Source: Paenibacillus sp. 37
GTDB taxonomy: Bacteria; Bacillota; Bacilli; Paenibacillales; Paenibacillaceae
Direction: 5' to 3'
Assembly (NCBI RefSeq): GCF_008386395.1
Contig: NZ_CP043761.1
Location: 1,116,001-1,180,000, forward strand
DNA: 64,000 nt
The notes beneath the pieces are model-generated. The model saw nothing but the letters and a program-made list of their open reading frames with translations, did not search any database and had not been told where the DNA came from. Each line of letters begins with the position of its first letter. Position 1 is the stretch's first letter. The translations under genes and the position numbers were made by a program. Shown here piece by piece: positions 33,910 to 42,650 of the stretch.

Positions 33910-34236
33910 CAGAGATTACTATAAAAATAAATGATCACTTTTGATGTGAAATTAAGAGGACTGATCCAACAATTCTTAACGTTTATATCCAACCTTATAA
34001 GAACTTTGCTTTAAGAAGGTCAGAAAATAAAGTTTTAATACGCGAAACGAGCCTAGGAAAATCGAAGGCTCGTTTCGCGTATTAAAAGAAAGCGAATTCC
34101 TGCCCTCAAAATTTTTCGAGAAATTAAATGCTTCTCCGTGCCGAATAAAGCAGTGAGTAACTATACTATCTCAAAACCTTCAAAGTATTAGGACATTAAG
34201 ATTATCAAATTGACGAAATACTATAAGTGTTGAAAG
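33910..34236. other. AT-rich intergenic region with one long perfect inverted repeat
   Basis: No gene is seen. The only structure is the 22-bp perfect inverted repeat at 34034-34087; the remainder shows no promoter or coding signal that I can support. Confidence 0.6.
34034..34087. terminator. Perfect 22-bp inverted repeat, probable bidirectional terminator
   Basis: TTTTAATACGCGAAACGAGCCT and its exact complement flank a ~10-nt loop (AGGAAAATCG). (Key part of arm: ATACGCGAAACGAGCCT.) It lies between the methyltransferase remnant and the convergent XRE gene. The flanking T/A runs allow termination in both directions, but an arm this long and perfect is unusual. Confidence 0.65.
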
Positions 34237-34590
34237 CTACAAATTTTTAGAGTTAGTAATTTCAGTTATGATACTTTTAATCATTTTTAACTCTCTTTTA
34301 TTCGATGCTCTAAGGAGACATATGATTTCTTGTATTTGTTGTTCTGCTCCTGAAATAGTAATTTCATCGTCAACATAAGCAAATAATTGAATCAAATTAA
34401 CATCCAGTGACTCAGCGATCTTTGACAGATTCACCAAAGAAACGTTCTTTTCACCACGTTCAATCTGTCCTATGTATGAAAAATGAAATCCACCTTTTTC
34501 TCCGAGGGATTCCTGTGAATACCCTCTTTCTTTGCGTAGTGCGCGAATTCTGGCTCCGACCAGCTTCAAAACTTCTCTGTCCTCGTTCAT
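34237..34590 (-). CDS. XRE-family transcriptional regulator
   Basis: 117 aa. Helix-turn-helix of the Cro/CI type at ~10-65: VGARIRALRKERGYSQESLG, FHFSYIGQIERGEKNVSLVN, IAESLDVNLIQLF. The C-terminal ~45 residues are helical and may mediate dimerisation. ATG 34590 has GAGAGGTG at suitable spacing; the longer frame to 34647 has no site. It is divergent from the HEPN-like gene, which it may regulate through the AT-rich 140-bp gap. Such regulators often sit in restriction-modification or defence loci. Confidence 0.85.
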   Translation of the reverse strand: MNEDREVLKLVGARIRALRKERGYSQESLGEKGGFHFSYIGQIERGEKNVSLVNLSKIAESLDVNLIQLFAYVDDEITISGAEQQIQEIICLLRASNKRELKMIKSIITEITNSKNL

Positions 34591-34731
34591 GGTATTCACC
34601 TCTCTATGTTCAAAAGTGTAGACAAGTTTCCTCAAGGTAAACACCAAACGAAGAATACAAATAATTTATTTGATTACTATATGTATCATTTTATTGTATA
34701 ATACTGGTATTAACTCTTTGGAGGGATGACA

Positions 34732-35247
34732 ATGGCAAGAAATTGGTCCATAACCGAAGTACATTGTAATCACCAAGTAGATTTTACCCCACGTTTGCAA
34801 GACCATGATATCTCGACACAACCTAGGTCCAAACATACTCCTGCTTACCATATGCTACGTACCACAATAATGGCCTATCACCAACATGCTAAATATCATC
34901 TCAAAATTGCCGCCATCATGCGTAATCACAATCAGTTTAAAGCCTGCCTGATTCTATGTGATTGGGCTCTAGCCTCCATGATTAAGGCGCTTTATATCCA
35001 TAAGTATCATTCAGTACATCCACCCAAGGAACTCACCATGAACGAAATCTTGCCTTTAGTGCATACGGACACTGAACCCGGATTGGATATCGCTTTGTTC
35101 AGCGGCACGATACAACATATTTCTTCCCTAGCAGATTACCCGAACGACCAGCCAATAGAACTGGACAACATCGAAAAGCTTCTTCAACGAACAGAAGAGA
35201 TATTGGATGAGTTAGCCACTCGAATGAAGGATGATTCATCAGAGTAA
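34732..35247 (+). CDS. HEPN-like helical protein
   Basis: 171 aa. A helical core (AYHQHAKYHLKIAAIMRNHN, FKACLILCDWALASMIKALY, KELTMNEILPLVH, IEKLLQRTEEILDELATRMK) follows the pattern of HEPN-domain proteins, where a long helix ending in 'ALASMIKALYIHK' is followed by a loop and shorter helices. The RNase R-x4-6-H motif is not clear, so it may be a nonnucleolytic member. TTTGGAGGG precedes ATG 34732. A TATAAT lies 35 nt upstream. The nearby XRE regulator suggests a two-component toxin or defence unit. Confidence 0.5.
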   Translation: MARNWSITEVHCNHQVDFTPRLQDHDISTQPRSKHTPAYHMLRTTIMAYHQHAKYHLKIAAIMRNHNQFKACLILCDWALASMIKALYIHKYHSVHPPKELTMNEILPLVHTDTEPGLDIALFSGTIQHISSLADYPNDQPIELDNIEKLLQRTEEILDELATRMKDDSSE

Positions 35248-35309
35248 GATGTTTTTTATTGATCATTTAGGTTAAATGTTTGATTTATCTGTGTTAGTAG
35301 GTGTACATT

Positions 35310-35582
35310 TTGAAAAGAGTAATTGCTATCGCGTTTTTCATATTATCTATATTGGAATTGGTTACTCTAATCCTAATTGGTAAAAGCATGATGATTGGGT
35401 ATATGGAACCGAGTACGTTTAGCGGAATAATTTCATTCCCACTAGGCGCTACGTACCTCTCGATCTGGATGCTCTTTTCACGGCAAGAGTTTACCGGAGG
35501 ACGAGTCGCGGCACAGATCAGTTTTACAGCGGCATTGTTGACGGGGTGCCCGTTGGTGTGTTTATGGATTGTTTTCTATTAA
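35310..35582 (+). CDS. Small membrane protein, unknown
   Basis: About 90 aa with three predicted membrane helices (IAIAFFILSILELVTLILIG; GIISFPLGATYLSIWMLF; ISFTAALLTGCPLVCLWIVF). TTG at 35310 follows AGGTG at 6 nt; a GTG at 35301 overlaps that site. It lies between the HEPN-like gene and the EndoU toxin. No family was recognised. Confidence 0.5.
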   Translation: MKRVIAIAFFILSILELVTLILIGKSMMIGYMEPSTFSGIISFPLGATYLSIWMLFSRQEFTGGRVAAQISFTAALLTGCPLVCLWIVFY

Positions 35583-35743
35583 ATCAAGAGATTAAGAAGA
35601 TTTCCTTTGAGTTAGGACATATGAAGTACGTTGTTGGAAATATTGTTATGGTGAGAAAGGAAAAATCAGGATGTTAGAAGGATGTATATACACCAAGCTT
35701 CTGCTAACATGGTAAAATCCTAATTTTAACGGCGGAGAATGAT

Positions 35744-36859
35744 ATGAGTACAATTAAAGTAACACCAGAGCGGCTGCTGCATGTATCCAGACAGATCGAG
35801 CAGGGTAGGCAGCAGTTGGAGGGTATACGTAATGACCTGACCGCACGGATCGGATTCATCCAGTCTCAGTGGGCGGGAGCAACGCAAGAACGATTTTTCT
35901 ATGATTTTCAGCAGTCACGTTCAGTACTTGATCGAGCACTGGAAAGTATGGTTAAGTCATCCCAAGATCTGTTCGCGATTGCCGAGAGATTCGAACAAGC
36001 AGATCAGGAACAGGTGAGCTTGGGAGCCGTTGCTGGGCAGATTGCTGCCCACACAATGATGAATCATAATATAGGTAACACAGAAGAACAAAGACGAATG
36101 GTATATAATCCTTTGTTTGGAGTTAACATGCCCGCAAGTGAAGCGGAGGATGGTATGCCAGGGCAAAAGGAGTTTGTTAAGTACTGGGAACAGGGTGGCA
36201 CCTATGAAGAAATGAGAGCTGGACCGAAGCAAACGGAGTCTAGTGGTGGGGATATATATGATGAACAGATCAGCGCATTTAAGGAAGGTCATCATCCCGT
36301 AACTGGAGAATCCATACCGGCTTGGCAAGCAGCAGTTTCTATAGGAAGTTTACAGACTGCTAAGCTCGTATTGGCTTTTACTGGAATGTATAATAGAGGG
36401 TATAAGGTTCCGAAAGAAGGATTAGGATTCCCAAAAGGTATGATTGGTGGAAGAATTACAGTAAGTAATGAAAGAATTCACCATGCTTCACTTGGAGATT
36501 TTAATTCTAAAAATAGATTAATCAATGGTGGTCACGGTCAAGATAATATTAATTACCTACTTAAAAATAAGATCCCATTTAACATTACTAAAGAATATGA
36601 GAATGGTGTACGGGTTGGTAATATACCTAATCACAAAAATAAAGCAAAGCGAAGTGGAGAGGGCCAAGCATGGTTCCCTAAGGAGTGGACATCGGAAGAT
36701 ATCAAAAAGTCAGGTGAGCATGTAGCAAATCTGCCTGAGAATAGAGTTAAGGGTGACGGTGAATGGATGTTTGGAAACTATAATAACGTTAGAGTAGGCG
36801 TAATCAAGAACGATGGACAGATCGGAACGATTACTCCAGATAACTCAAGACAACCGTGA
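35744..36859 (+). CDS. WXG100-headed EndoU nuclease toxin
   Basis: 371 aa. Residues ~1-90 are a WXG100-like hairpin (TIKVTPERLLHVSRQIEQGR, FIQSQWAGATQERFFYDFQ) for type VII export, followed by a linker. The last ~135 residues are a bacterial EndoU RNase domain: IHHASLGDF, INGGHGQDNI with catalytic His, GVRVGNIPNHKNKAK, GQAWFPKEWT, then MFGNYNNVRVGVIKNDGQIG and the typical end TITPDNSRQP. EndoU toxins cleave RNA, tRNA in known cases. It starts after CGGCGGAGAATGAT and is followed 12 nt later by a small acidic protein likely to be its immunity protein. Confidence 0.88.
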   Translation: MSTIKVTPERLLHVSRQIEQGRQQLEGIRNDLTARIGFIQSQWAGATQERFFYDFQQSRSVLDRALESMVKSSQDLFAIAERFEQADQEQVSLGAVAGQIAAHTMMNHNIGNTEEQRRMVYNPLFGVNMPASEAEDGMPGQKEFVKYWEQGGTYEEMRAGPKQTESSGGDIYDEQISAFKEGHHPVTGESIPAWQAAVSIGSLQTAKLVLAFTGMYNRGYKVPKEGLGFPKGMIGGRITVSNERIHHASLGDFNSKNRLINGGHGQDNINYLLKNKIPFNITKEYENGVRVGNIPNHKNKAKRSGEGQAWFPKEWTSEDIKKSGEHVANLPENRVKGDGEWMFGNYNNVRVGVIKNDGQIGTITPDNSRQP

Positions 36860-36871
36860 GGAGAGCAAACC

Positions 36872-37183
36872 ATGGTAGACTACAGTGAAAAAGTTATCTC
36901 ATTAGTAAAGAAGAGAAAAGATCTACACCCCGACGATCCTGCTATTCAAACGATATGGAATGAGATGGTAGACATTCTAAAAGAGAATGAACAGAGTGCC
37001 ATATCATTTCTAAATCAATGTGGAGAAAAAGATTTATATTGGCTGAGTGAGATATTTGAAGATCTATCTTCTGAATTTCAAAGTCGAGCATTTATAGATT
37101 GTCTTCTTCAATTACAAAAGAAGTATCCTGATCTGGATATGGAGCAGGATATAGAATATGCGATTCAATCCATTGAGGATTAA
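36872..37183 (+). CDS. Probable immunity protein of the EndoU toxin
   Basis: 103 aa, acidic, helical (IWNEMVDILKENEQSAISFL, KDLYWLSEIFEDLSSEFQSR, YPDLDMEQDIEYAIQSIED). It begins 12 nt after the toxin with GAGGAGAGC before the ATG. Small acidic helical proteins of this size follow many EndoU toxins. Immunity is inferred from position and charge. Confidence 0.68.
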   Translation: MVDYSEKVISLVKKRKDLHPDDPAIQTIWNEMVDILKENEQSAISFLNQCGEKDLYWLSEIFEDLSSEFQSRAFIDCLLQLQKKYPDLDMEQDIEYAIQSIED

Positions 37184-37423
37184 TAAAAAAATAAGCCTAT
37201 TTCAACTCCTATACGGAGTAGTCATGGGCTATTTTTATCTCCTCAATCCATCCCAACTACTTTACAAAATCCACCCATTCCTTCTCATAGCAAATGGTAT
37301 ACTGGCAAAAAGAGAGATTCTGGCGCATAGCCTGAAGGCCCTCACTGCGGAAAGGATGTTATACCACATGTCTACATACAACAAATTGTGGCGAAGTATG
37401 GGCACTTCTTTTCACCCGAAAGC

Positions 37424-38194
37424 TTATCTGTTCGATGCCGATTGTATAAGAACCATAATCGCTTGATGCAAAAACCTCAAAAAATCCTCATCGCCAAACT
37501 GATCAAAATAACCCGCATAGCGGCGATCCGTCATATAGGCTTCTGCAATACATCTCAGAATCTCAGCATCACAGACCATAAATTGCTCCAGACAATTCTT
37601 CCATTCTCCCACTAACTTTTGTACCTCACCAGAATCAGGGGACAGATCCTGATGCTTCGCCAACTCCCGAAATACCTGCTCCATATTAACCGAAAACTGC
37701 TGGTAGGCTTTTTCTTGCTCTTCCGCAGACAGCTCGCTCACATTTGCTTCGAATTCCTGATATTTCTCGGTATCTCCGTAGATGAACTTTGCCTCAGATT
37801 CATATTGCTCTTGAATGGACAGGATGGAAGAGCCGTCAAACAGATGAAGGTGAGAGATATCCTTCCCATCCACATACTCGTCCAACTGGTCGATGATGGT
37901 TTCGAGTTTTTGTTTGCGTTGAACGAGTGTACTGCGGTGCTCTCTTAAGATCTCTTTTTGTTCACCTTTCGAAAGCTGCATCATGGCTGCAATTTCTGTT
38001 AAGGAGAAATTCATTTCTTTGAACAACAGAATCATTTGCAGATTCCCGAGTGCCTCTTGATCGTAATACCGATAGCCATTGTCCTCGACTTTGCTCGGTT
38101 TTAGGAGATCCGTTTTATCGTAATAATGTAATGCTCGTTTGGTGATGCCTGTGATCTGAATAATATCTTTAACGGTGAAATAGGGTGTCTTCAT
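37424..38194 (-). CDS. MerR-family regulator with TipAS drug-binding domain
   Basis: 256 aa. An N-terminal MerR winged helix (YFTVKDIIQITGITKRALHY, YYDQEALGNLQMILLFKEMN) and coiled coil are followed by a C-terminal TipAS-type domain (~125-250: SEAKFIYGDTEKYQEFEANV, RYAGYFDQFGDEDFLRFLHQ). TipAL-class proteins sense lipophilic compounds and activate efflux genes. ATG 38194 has AAAGGA at 8 nt. It overlaps the end of the metallopeptidase gene by 26 nt, and an MFS exporter heads the same leftward run, so regulation of that run is likely. Confidence 0.88.
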   Translation of the reverse strand: MKTPYFTVKDIIQITGITKRALHYYDKTDLLKPSKVEDNGYRYYDQEALGNLQMILLFKEMNFSLTEIAAMMQLSKGEQKEILREHRSTLVQRKQKLETIIDQLDEYVDGKDISHLHLFDGSSILSIQEQYESEAKFIYGDTEKYQEFEANVSELSAEEQEKAYQQFSVNMEQVFRELAKHQDLSPDSGEVQKLVGEWKNCLEQFMVCDAEILRCIAEAYMTDRRYAGYFDQFGDEDFLRFLHQAIMVLIQSASNR

Positions 38195-39095
38195 TCCAAA
38201 AGTCCTTTGTTTCAGCAAGGATGACACTTGCCGGAGTGATGGTTGCTTCGGTAATCGGTGTACCTGTTTTGTTCAGATAATATTGGATTAAGTGATAACC
38301 GCAGGCATAACCAGCCGCATAGGGCATACCTACGGGCGTGAAATTTTGCAGTGTGGCAAGTTCATCGCCGTATAGATACGGATTAATTTGATCAAAACCT
38401 GTGACATGCAGCTGGTCTTTCATCTTCGGTTTGATTACGTTGTTCAAAGTCTCCATATCCGTTTTGGCTACCCAGGGGCCTAGCAACTCTTCTCCATACA
38501 GGGATGTCGCAAAGCTCTCAGCCAGCCCCTCGCTAACAACCATCTCGCCAAGCGTAATCTGTGGATTCCACTGGATATATTGGTACCTCACATTATGATT
38601 GCATTCATGGGCTAACACGGATTGCATACGAGGTAGAGTATATCTATTTGGAATCAGGTTCGCAATAATGTAACCGGGGATTCCACCGTCTCCGCTGATA
38701 CCTTCGTTCATGGTCAGTGAAGGGCTATTCTTATCACCCAATAAAATGGTATATAGATATTCGGAGACCGATAGCTCAATCCCGTGCTCTATAAAGGTGG
38801 ATAGACTCGTATGAACAGCTTCATGACACTGTTGCCAAAATGCTTCAGACGAGATCGCTGCTAACGATTCGTTAATCTCAGGTGTGATATCTGCGGGAGC
38901 GATATTCATAAAGTTATTCATCATGATCACATCGAAGCCATTAGGCTCATGAGAACGAAACGGGATCTGTTGAATGTTCCATTTGTTCATAAAAGGACCC
39001 ATCATACGCTCGCGGTATAACTCCAATTTCTCATCGGGTGCAGCCTGGATGATCTCTTCATAGATTAGATCTGAACGTAACGCGGTAATCTTCAT
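38169..39095 (-). CDS. DUF2268-type zinc metallopeptidase
   Basis: 308 aa. A zincin motif HECNH (in SVLAHECNHNVRY) with a downstream Glu in VVSEGLAESFATSLYG gives the HExxH...E arrangement of the DUF2268 family of predicted Zn-dependent proteases. No signal peptide. AAAAAGGAGAGATCAGGT precedes the ATG. It sits between the MFS exporter and the TipAS-type regulator on the same strand. Some DUF2268 proteins degrade or process peptides; here it may modify a compound handled by this operon. Confidence 0.8.
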   Translation of the reverse strand: MKITALRSDLIYEEIIQAAPDEKLELYRERMMGPFMNKWNIQQIPFRSHEPNGFDVIMMNNFMNIAPADITPEINESLAAISSEAFWQQCHEAVHTSLSTFIEHGIELSVSEYLYTILLGDKNSPSLTMNEGISGDGGIPGYIIANLIPNRYTLPRMQSVLAHECNHNVRYQYIQWNPQITLGEMVVSEGLAESFATSLYGEELLGPWVAKTDMETLNNVIKPKMKDQLHVTGFDQINPYLYGDELATLQNFTPVGMPYAAGYACGYHLIQYYLNKTGTPITEATITPASVILAETKDFWNEDTLFHR

Positions 39096-39154
39096 ACCTG
39101 ATCTCTCCTTTTTATTCGCTTGAGATCATTATCAAGTATGACCTAACGTAACAG

Positions 39155-40411
39155 TCAAGCGTTGATGTTGCGCTGCTGGCTCTCTGCATGATTCTTCATC
39201 TTCATCGTGAATACTAGCGCAGACAGGATATAGATTAGGCTTAACAAGAGATAAGGGAGTTGCAACGAGAATACGCGATCGAACGTCGTTTCACTAACCC
39301 GCACCAATAATCCGCCGAGAAGCGTACCGATGGCACTAATGCCAAAGGACAGAAAGCGAAACACACTTCCGACCCGGCCTAGCATCTCATTAGGAACGGA
39401 ACGTTGCAGGATGGAGGAGCGGGTAACATTGTAGACAATAATGAAAAATGCAGCACAGAAGTACAGACCACCTACCATATATGCATTTGTGGTTAGACCC
39501 ACGACACCGTAGATGATTCCCATGCACAGAATGGAGGAGATAATTAATTGTTTTGTACTCCATTTCTTGCGCATATATGCAACAGCCTGGCTTCCCACAA
39601 TGCTGCCGATGGTTGCGATGGAGATGAGCATACCGAATGCAAAAGCATCCAACTGAAGCACATCTCGTACAAAGAAGATCTGAGTAGCCAGGATGATCGA
39701 ATACATCAGCGTAATGGTGACGGACAGAATGGCTAGACCACGCAGAAAACGATCATGATAGACATATTGAATACCGGACCACATCTCGCGTTTCCAATTC
39801 TTCATTGGGCGAACTTCCTTCTTGGTTGTTTCGGTATCCCCCGGGAAGAAGTTTCCCTTCAAACTGATCAAAAAGAGCAGAGCAATAACAGCTGTTACAG
39901 CGTCTATGGCAAAAGGAAACACAATATGCAGGGTGATGATGAACCCTCCCAGAGCAACGCCCAGAATATCACTTGTAATTAACTGTCCTGCGGTGAACTG
40001 CCCATTCGCTTTCTCCAACTTACTTTCATCTACAAGTTGTGGGATGACCGTATGCACCGTACTGTCGAATACGACCCGGCTAAGGCCGATCCCGAACATG
40101 AACAGAGCCAGAATCGGAATGCTCACCCATCCTCCCCAGATACATAACGTCAGAGCAAGCAGAAGAATCATTCGTGTAAAACCAGCCCCAATCAGCATAT
40201 GTTTGCGTGAGTAACGGTCGATGAGAACACCCACGGGCAGACTGAAGAGAAGCCATGGTAAACGAAGTGCCGTCATGGTGACAGAGGCATACAGCGTATC
40301 GCTTGTAAGTGTGGATATGAGCCAAGGAACCGCAGCAAGCGTGAGTCCATCACCCAAAAATGTCAGCGAAAATGCACCGAATAACTTGGTATAGTTCGAC
40401 TTGATTTTCAT
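39155..40411 (-). CDS. MFS transporter, macrolide-efflux type
   Basis: 418 aa with about 12 predicted membrane helices (e.g. AFSLTFLGDGLTLAAVPWLI, LPVGVLIDRYSRKHMLIGAG, GVALGGFIITLHIVFPFAID). The DRYSRK loop is MFS motif A. It resembles the MefA/MdrT group of drug efflux proteins. ATG 40411 has GGAGGGA at 4-5 nt; the frame extends to 40486 without a site. It is first in the leftward run with the metallopeptidase and the TipAS regulator. A palindrome at 40479-40497 in its promoter region could be the regulator's site. Confidence 0.82.
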   Translation of the reverse strand: MKIKSNYTKLFGAFSLTFLGDGLTLAAVPWLISTLTSDTLYASVTMTALRLPWLLFSLPVGVLIDRYSRKHMLIGAGFTRMILLLALTLCIWGGWVSIPILALFMFGIGLSRVVFDSTVHTVIPQLVDESKLEKANGQFTAGQLITSDILGVALGGFIITLHIVFPFAIDAVTAVIALLFLISLKGNFFPGDTETTKKEVRPMKNWKREMWSGIQYVYHDRFLRGLAILSVTITLMYSIILATQIFFVRDVLQLDAFAFGMLISIATIGSIVGSQAVAYMRKKWSTKQLIISSILCMGIIYGVVGLTTNAYMVGGLYFCAAFFIIVYNVTRSSILQRSVPNEMLGRVGSVFRFLSFGISAIGTLLGGLLVRVSETTFDRVFSLQLPYLLLSLIYILSALVFTMKMKNHAESQQRNINA

Positions 40412-40478
40412 CGTTCCCTCCACGAATAAGATGAATAGCATAGCTACAATAAGAATGGGAAATAATGTGTTTTCACTT

Positions 40479-40497
40479 AATAACAATGTAAGTTATT
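40479..40497. promoter_or_regulatory. Palindrome between divergent MFS and galactokinase genes
   Basis: AATAAC and GTTATT (40479-40484 and 40492-40497) flank AATGTAA. The site is 70 nt upstream of the MFS start. It could be the MerR/TipAS operator. On the minus strand it is preceded by TTGCAA. Binding is inferred, not shown. Confidence 0.35.
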
Positions 40498-40538
40498 GCA
40501 AAATGGATTTCAATCCTATTTTTACAATAAATAACTTC

Positions 40539-40552
40539 ACAAAACGCTTACA
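40539..40552. promoter_or_regulatory. cre-like site upstream of galactokinase
   Basis: The minus-strand 14-mer TGTAAGCGTTTTGT matches the cre consensus TGWAARCGYTWNCA except at the last two positions. It lies 136 nt upstream of the galactokinase ATG and suggests glucose control of galactose use. Confidence 0.35.
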
Positions 40553-40687
40553 AACTTTCAATTCTACCCTACCTTTTCCGCTGTGAAGCTGAGATAATGG
40601 GAGAGGAATAAGGCATGAAACAGATGCGACAACGATGTTCACCAACAGCCCAAAAATAAAAGCTGCACATCCATAGGAGGATTATTA

Positions 40688-41977
40688 ATGACGACACAAC
40701 CATTGAATCTGATCCAATCCACGGAGGGCCAATCGTTACTAGCCCAGATGTATGGAGAATCACAAGTAGCGGAACAGACTGCACGTTACACGAAGTTGAA
40801 CGCCACGTTCGAAGAGTACTTTGGCGCACAAGAAGGAAGCAAGTTGTTCAGCGCATCAGGACGCAGCGAGATTGGCGGCAATCACACAGATCATAACCAT
40901 GGTAAAGTGCTGGCGGGCAGCATTACGCTGGATACGATTGCACTGGCAGCACCAACTGCGGAGTCGGTTATTACCTTTTACTCAGAAGGCTATGACAAGA
41001 AGTATGTAATCGATCTCACGGACCTCACGCCAAATACGGAAGACGATGGCACAACAGCATTGATTCGCGGTATGGCTGCGGGATTTGGGGAATTCGGATA
41101 TAAGGTAGGCGGCTTCCAGGCGTACCTGTCAAGTAACGTGTTCTCGGCATCTGGGGTGAGTTCTTCGGCGTCATTCGAGATGTTGATCTGTACGATTTTG
41201 AATCACTTCTATAATGATGGAACACTGGATGTTGTGACCTTGGCCAAAATCGGTCAGTATGCGGAGAACCATTATTGGAATAAACCTTCCGGTCTGCTGG
41301 ATCAGATGGCTTGTGCGTACGGCGGACTGATTGCCATTGATTTTGAAAATCCTGCACAGCCGGTTATCGAGCCAGTTCAGTGGGATTTCCAACAGAATGG
41401 TTACTCATTGGTCATTGTGAATACAGGTGGCAACCACGCCGATCTGACGGAAGATTACGCGGCTGTGCCCAATGAGATGAGAGCGGTTGCTCAGGCGCTG
41501 GGCAGTGAGTATGTTCGGGAAATTACGGCAGACGCAATCTACGCCAATCTCAAGAAGGTTCGTGAAGCGGCTGGGGATCGTGCCGTGCTGCGCGCGCTTC
41601 ATTTCCTGGAGGAAAATAATCGTGTCGATGGTGAGGTTCAGGCGTTGCGAGATGGACGTTTTGCTGATTTCCTGAAACTGATTACCGCATCCGGTAACTC
41701 GTCATGGAAGTGGCTGCAGAATGTATATCAGAGTGGTGCTGTGAAGGAGCAAGAGATTGGCATCGCGCTGGCACTGACCGAGAATTATCTGCAAAACCTG
41801 GGTGACGGCGCTTGTCGTATTCATGGTGGTGGATTCGCAGGGGTTATCCTAACGATCCTTCCGAATGAAAAAGTGGAAGAGTATATGTCCTGGATGCATG
41901 ACATGTTGGACACGCCAATTATTGTTGTTAATGTGCGTGCACAGGGTGCGGTGTGCCTGAATACGTTGATTGCCTGA
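40688..41977 (+). CDS. galK: Galactokinase
   Basis: 429 aa GHMP kinase. The galactokinase signature GRSEIGGNHTDHNHG (58-72), the ATP-loop SSNVFSASGVSSSASFE (motif 2) and GACRIHGGGFAGVI (motif 3) are all present. It phosphorylates galactose at C1, the first step of the Leloir pathway. ATAGGAGGATTATTA precedes the ATG. It is transcribed alone with its own terminator; galE and galT are not in the window. The GH2 enzyme at 21653-25141 could supply galactose. The sequence belongs to the Firmicute galactokinase subgroup with a longer N-terminus. Confidence 0.92.
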   Translation: MTTQPLNLIQSTEGQSLLAQMYGESQVAEQTARYTKLNATFEEYFGAQEGSKLFSASGRSEIGGNHTDHNHGKVLAGSITLDTIALAAPTAESVITFYSEGYDKKYVIDLTDLTPNTEDDGTTALIRGMAAGFGEFGYKVGGFQAYLSSNVFSASGVSSSASFEMLICTILNHFYNDGTLDVVTLAKIGQYAENHYWNKPSGLLDQMACAYGGLIAIDFENPAQPVIEPVQWDFQQNGYSLVIVNTGGNHADLTEDYAAVPNEMRAVAQALGSEYVREITADAIYANLKKVREAAGDRAVLRALHFLEENNRVDGEVQALRDGRFADFLKLITASGNSSWKWLQNVYQSGAVKEQEIGIALALTENYLQNLGDGACRIHGGGFAGVILTILPNEKVEEYMSWMHDMLDTPIIVVNVRAQGAVCLNTLIA

Positions 41978-42024
41978 TGCTGGCTAAACAGTACTCAGAT
42001 AAATAGTTATAGTTAAATTCAAGG

Positions 42025-42050
42025 AAGTCCGGGCCATGCCCGGGCTTTTT
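42025..42050 (+). terminator. Intrinsic terminator of galactokinase
   Basis: AGTCCGGGC and GCCCGGGCT pair around CAT (one mismatch) and run into TTTTTGGG. Confidence 0.85.
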
Positions 42051-42216
42051 GGGTTATTCCATTTTTGAAAAGACTTCAAACTTTTAAGGTCAGTAATGTG
42101 TTATTTAAGTAGTGGTTTAGTTAGGTTGGTAGTGACTAGAATACAGGCGTATTGATGATGGTTCGATTAGGTGAGAGGTTGTATCTCAATAATGTTCTCA
42201 TGGGAGGAAGGATCAG

Positions 42217-42498
42217 ATGATTACACCTACAGTGGCTGGGCAGGAAGAGGCTCAATTATACGAGGAGTTACGGCGTGCGATCGAAGAATTCGAAGAGGGA
42301 GAGCAGCGGCAAATCATTCTCAATCGGATGATCAAACAGCTCAGGTTCGCCAATTGGCGCAAAGATCGAATGCGTAAGATCGATGCATACTGTCAAAGAA
42401 TAAAGCCCGCGACACTTTGGATCATATTAGCTACAGGAGCACTTGCGCCGGTTTTGTTATTTAGTATGTTCATCTGGGTATCGTTGTGGGTGGAATGA
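42217..42498 (+). CDS. Small protein with helical N-terminus and C-terminal membrane helix
   Basis: 93 aa. A charged helical segment (EEAQLYEELRRAIEEFEEGE, QRQIILNRMIKQLRFANWRK) is followed by one membrane helix (TLWIILATGALAPVLLFSMF). CATGGGAGGAAGGATCAG precedes the ATG. Small coiled-coil/TM proteins of this kind are often found near type VII effectors, and two more tiny frames follow at once. Function unknown. Confidence 0.6.
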   Translation: MITPTVAGQEEAQLYEELRRAIEEFEEGEQRQIILNRMIKQLRFANWRKDRMRKIDAYCQRIKPATLWIILATGALAPVLLFSMFIWVSLWVE

Positions 42499-42521
42499 AG
42501 CTGTAGAGAAGAGGGAAAAGT

Positions 42522-42650
42522 GTGAAGGAAAGATCGCTGACTGCGGTGGTGTACAGTGAATTACTGTGTCTGCTACTCGTAATCCAATCGATGAAACAGG
42601 AGGGCTTCGTATTTCACGTATCTGGTTCGAGTGAGGAGCTAGCATTATGA
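42522..42650 (+). CDS. Candidate 42-codon open frame, possibly decayed
   Basis: GTG start with AGAGGGAAA just upstream, 24 nt after the preceding gene. The product begins MKERSLTAVVYSELLCLLLV and ends HVSGSSEELAL. It overlaps the next tiny frame by ATGA, a layout typical of translational coupling. No family was recognised; it may be a degenerate gene. Confidence 0.3.
   Translation: MKERSLTAVVYSELLCLLLVIQSMKQEGFVFHVSGSSEELAL

Noticed and set aside
37158..37466. 102-codon rightward open frame
   Set aside because: Starts inside the immunity gene and ends inside the MerR gene; no ribosome site at its start.
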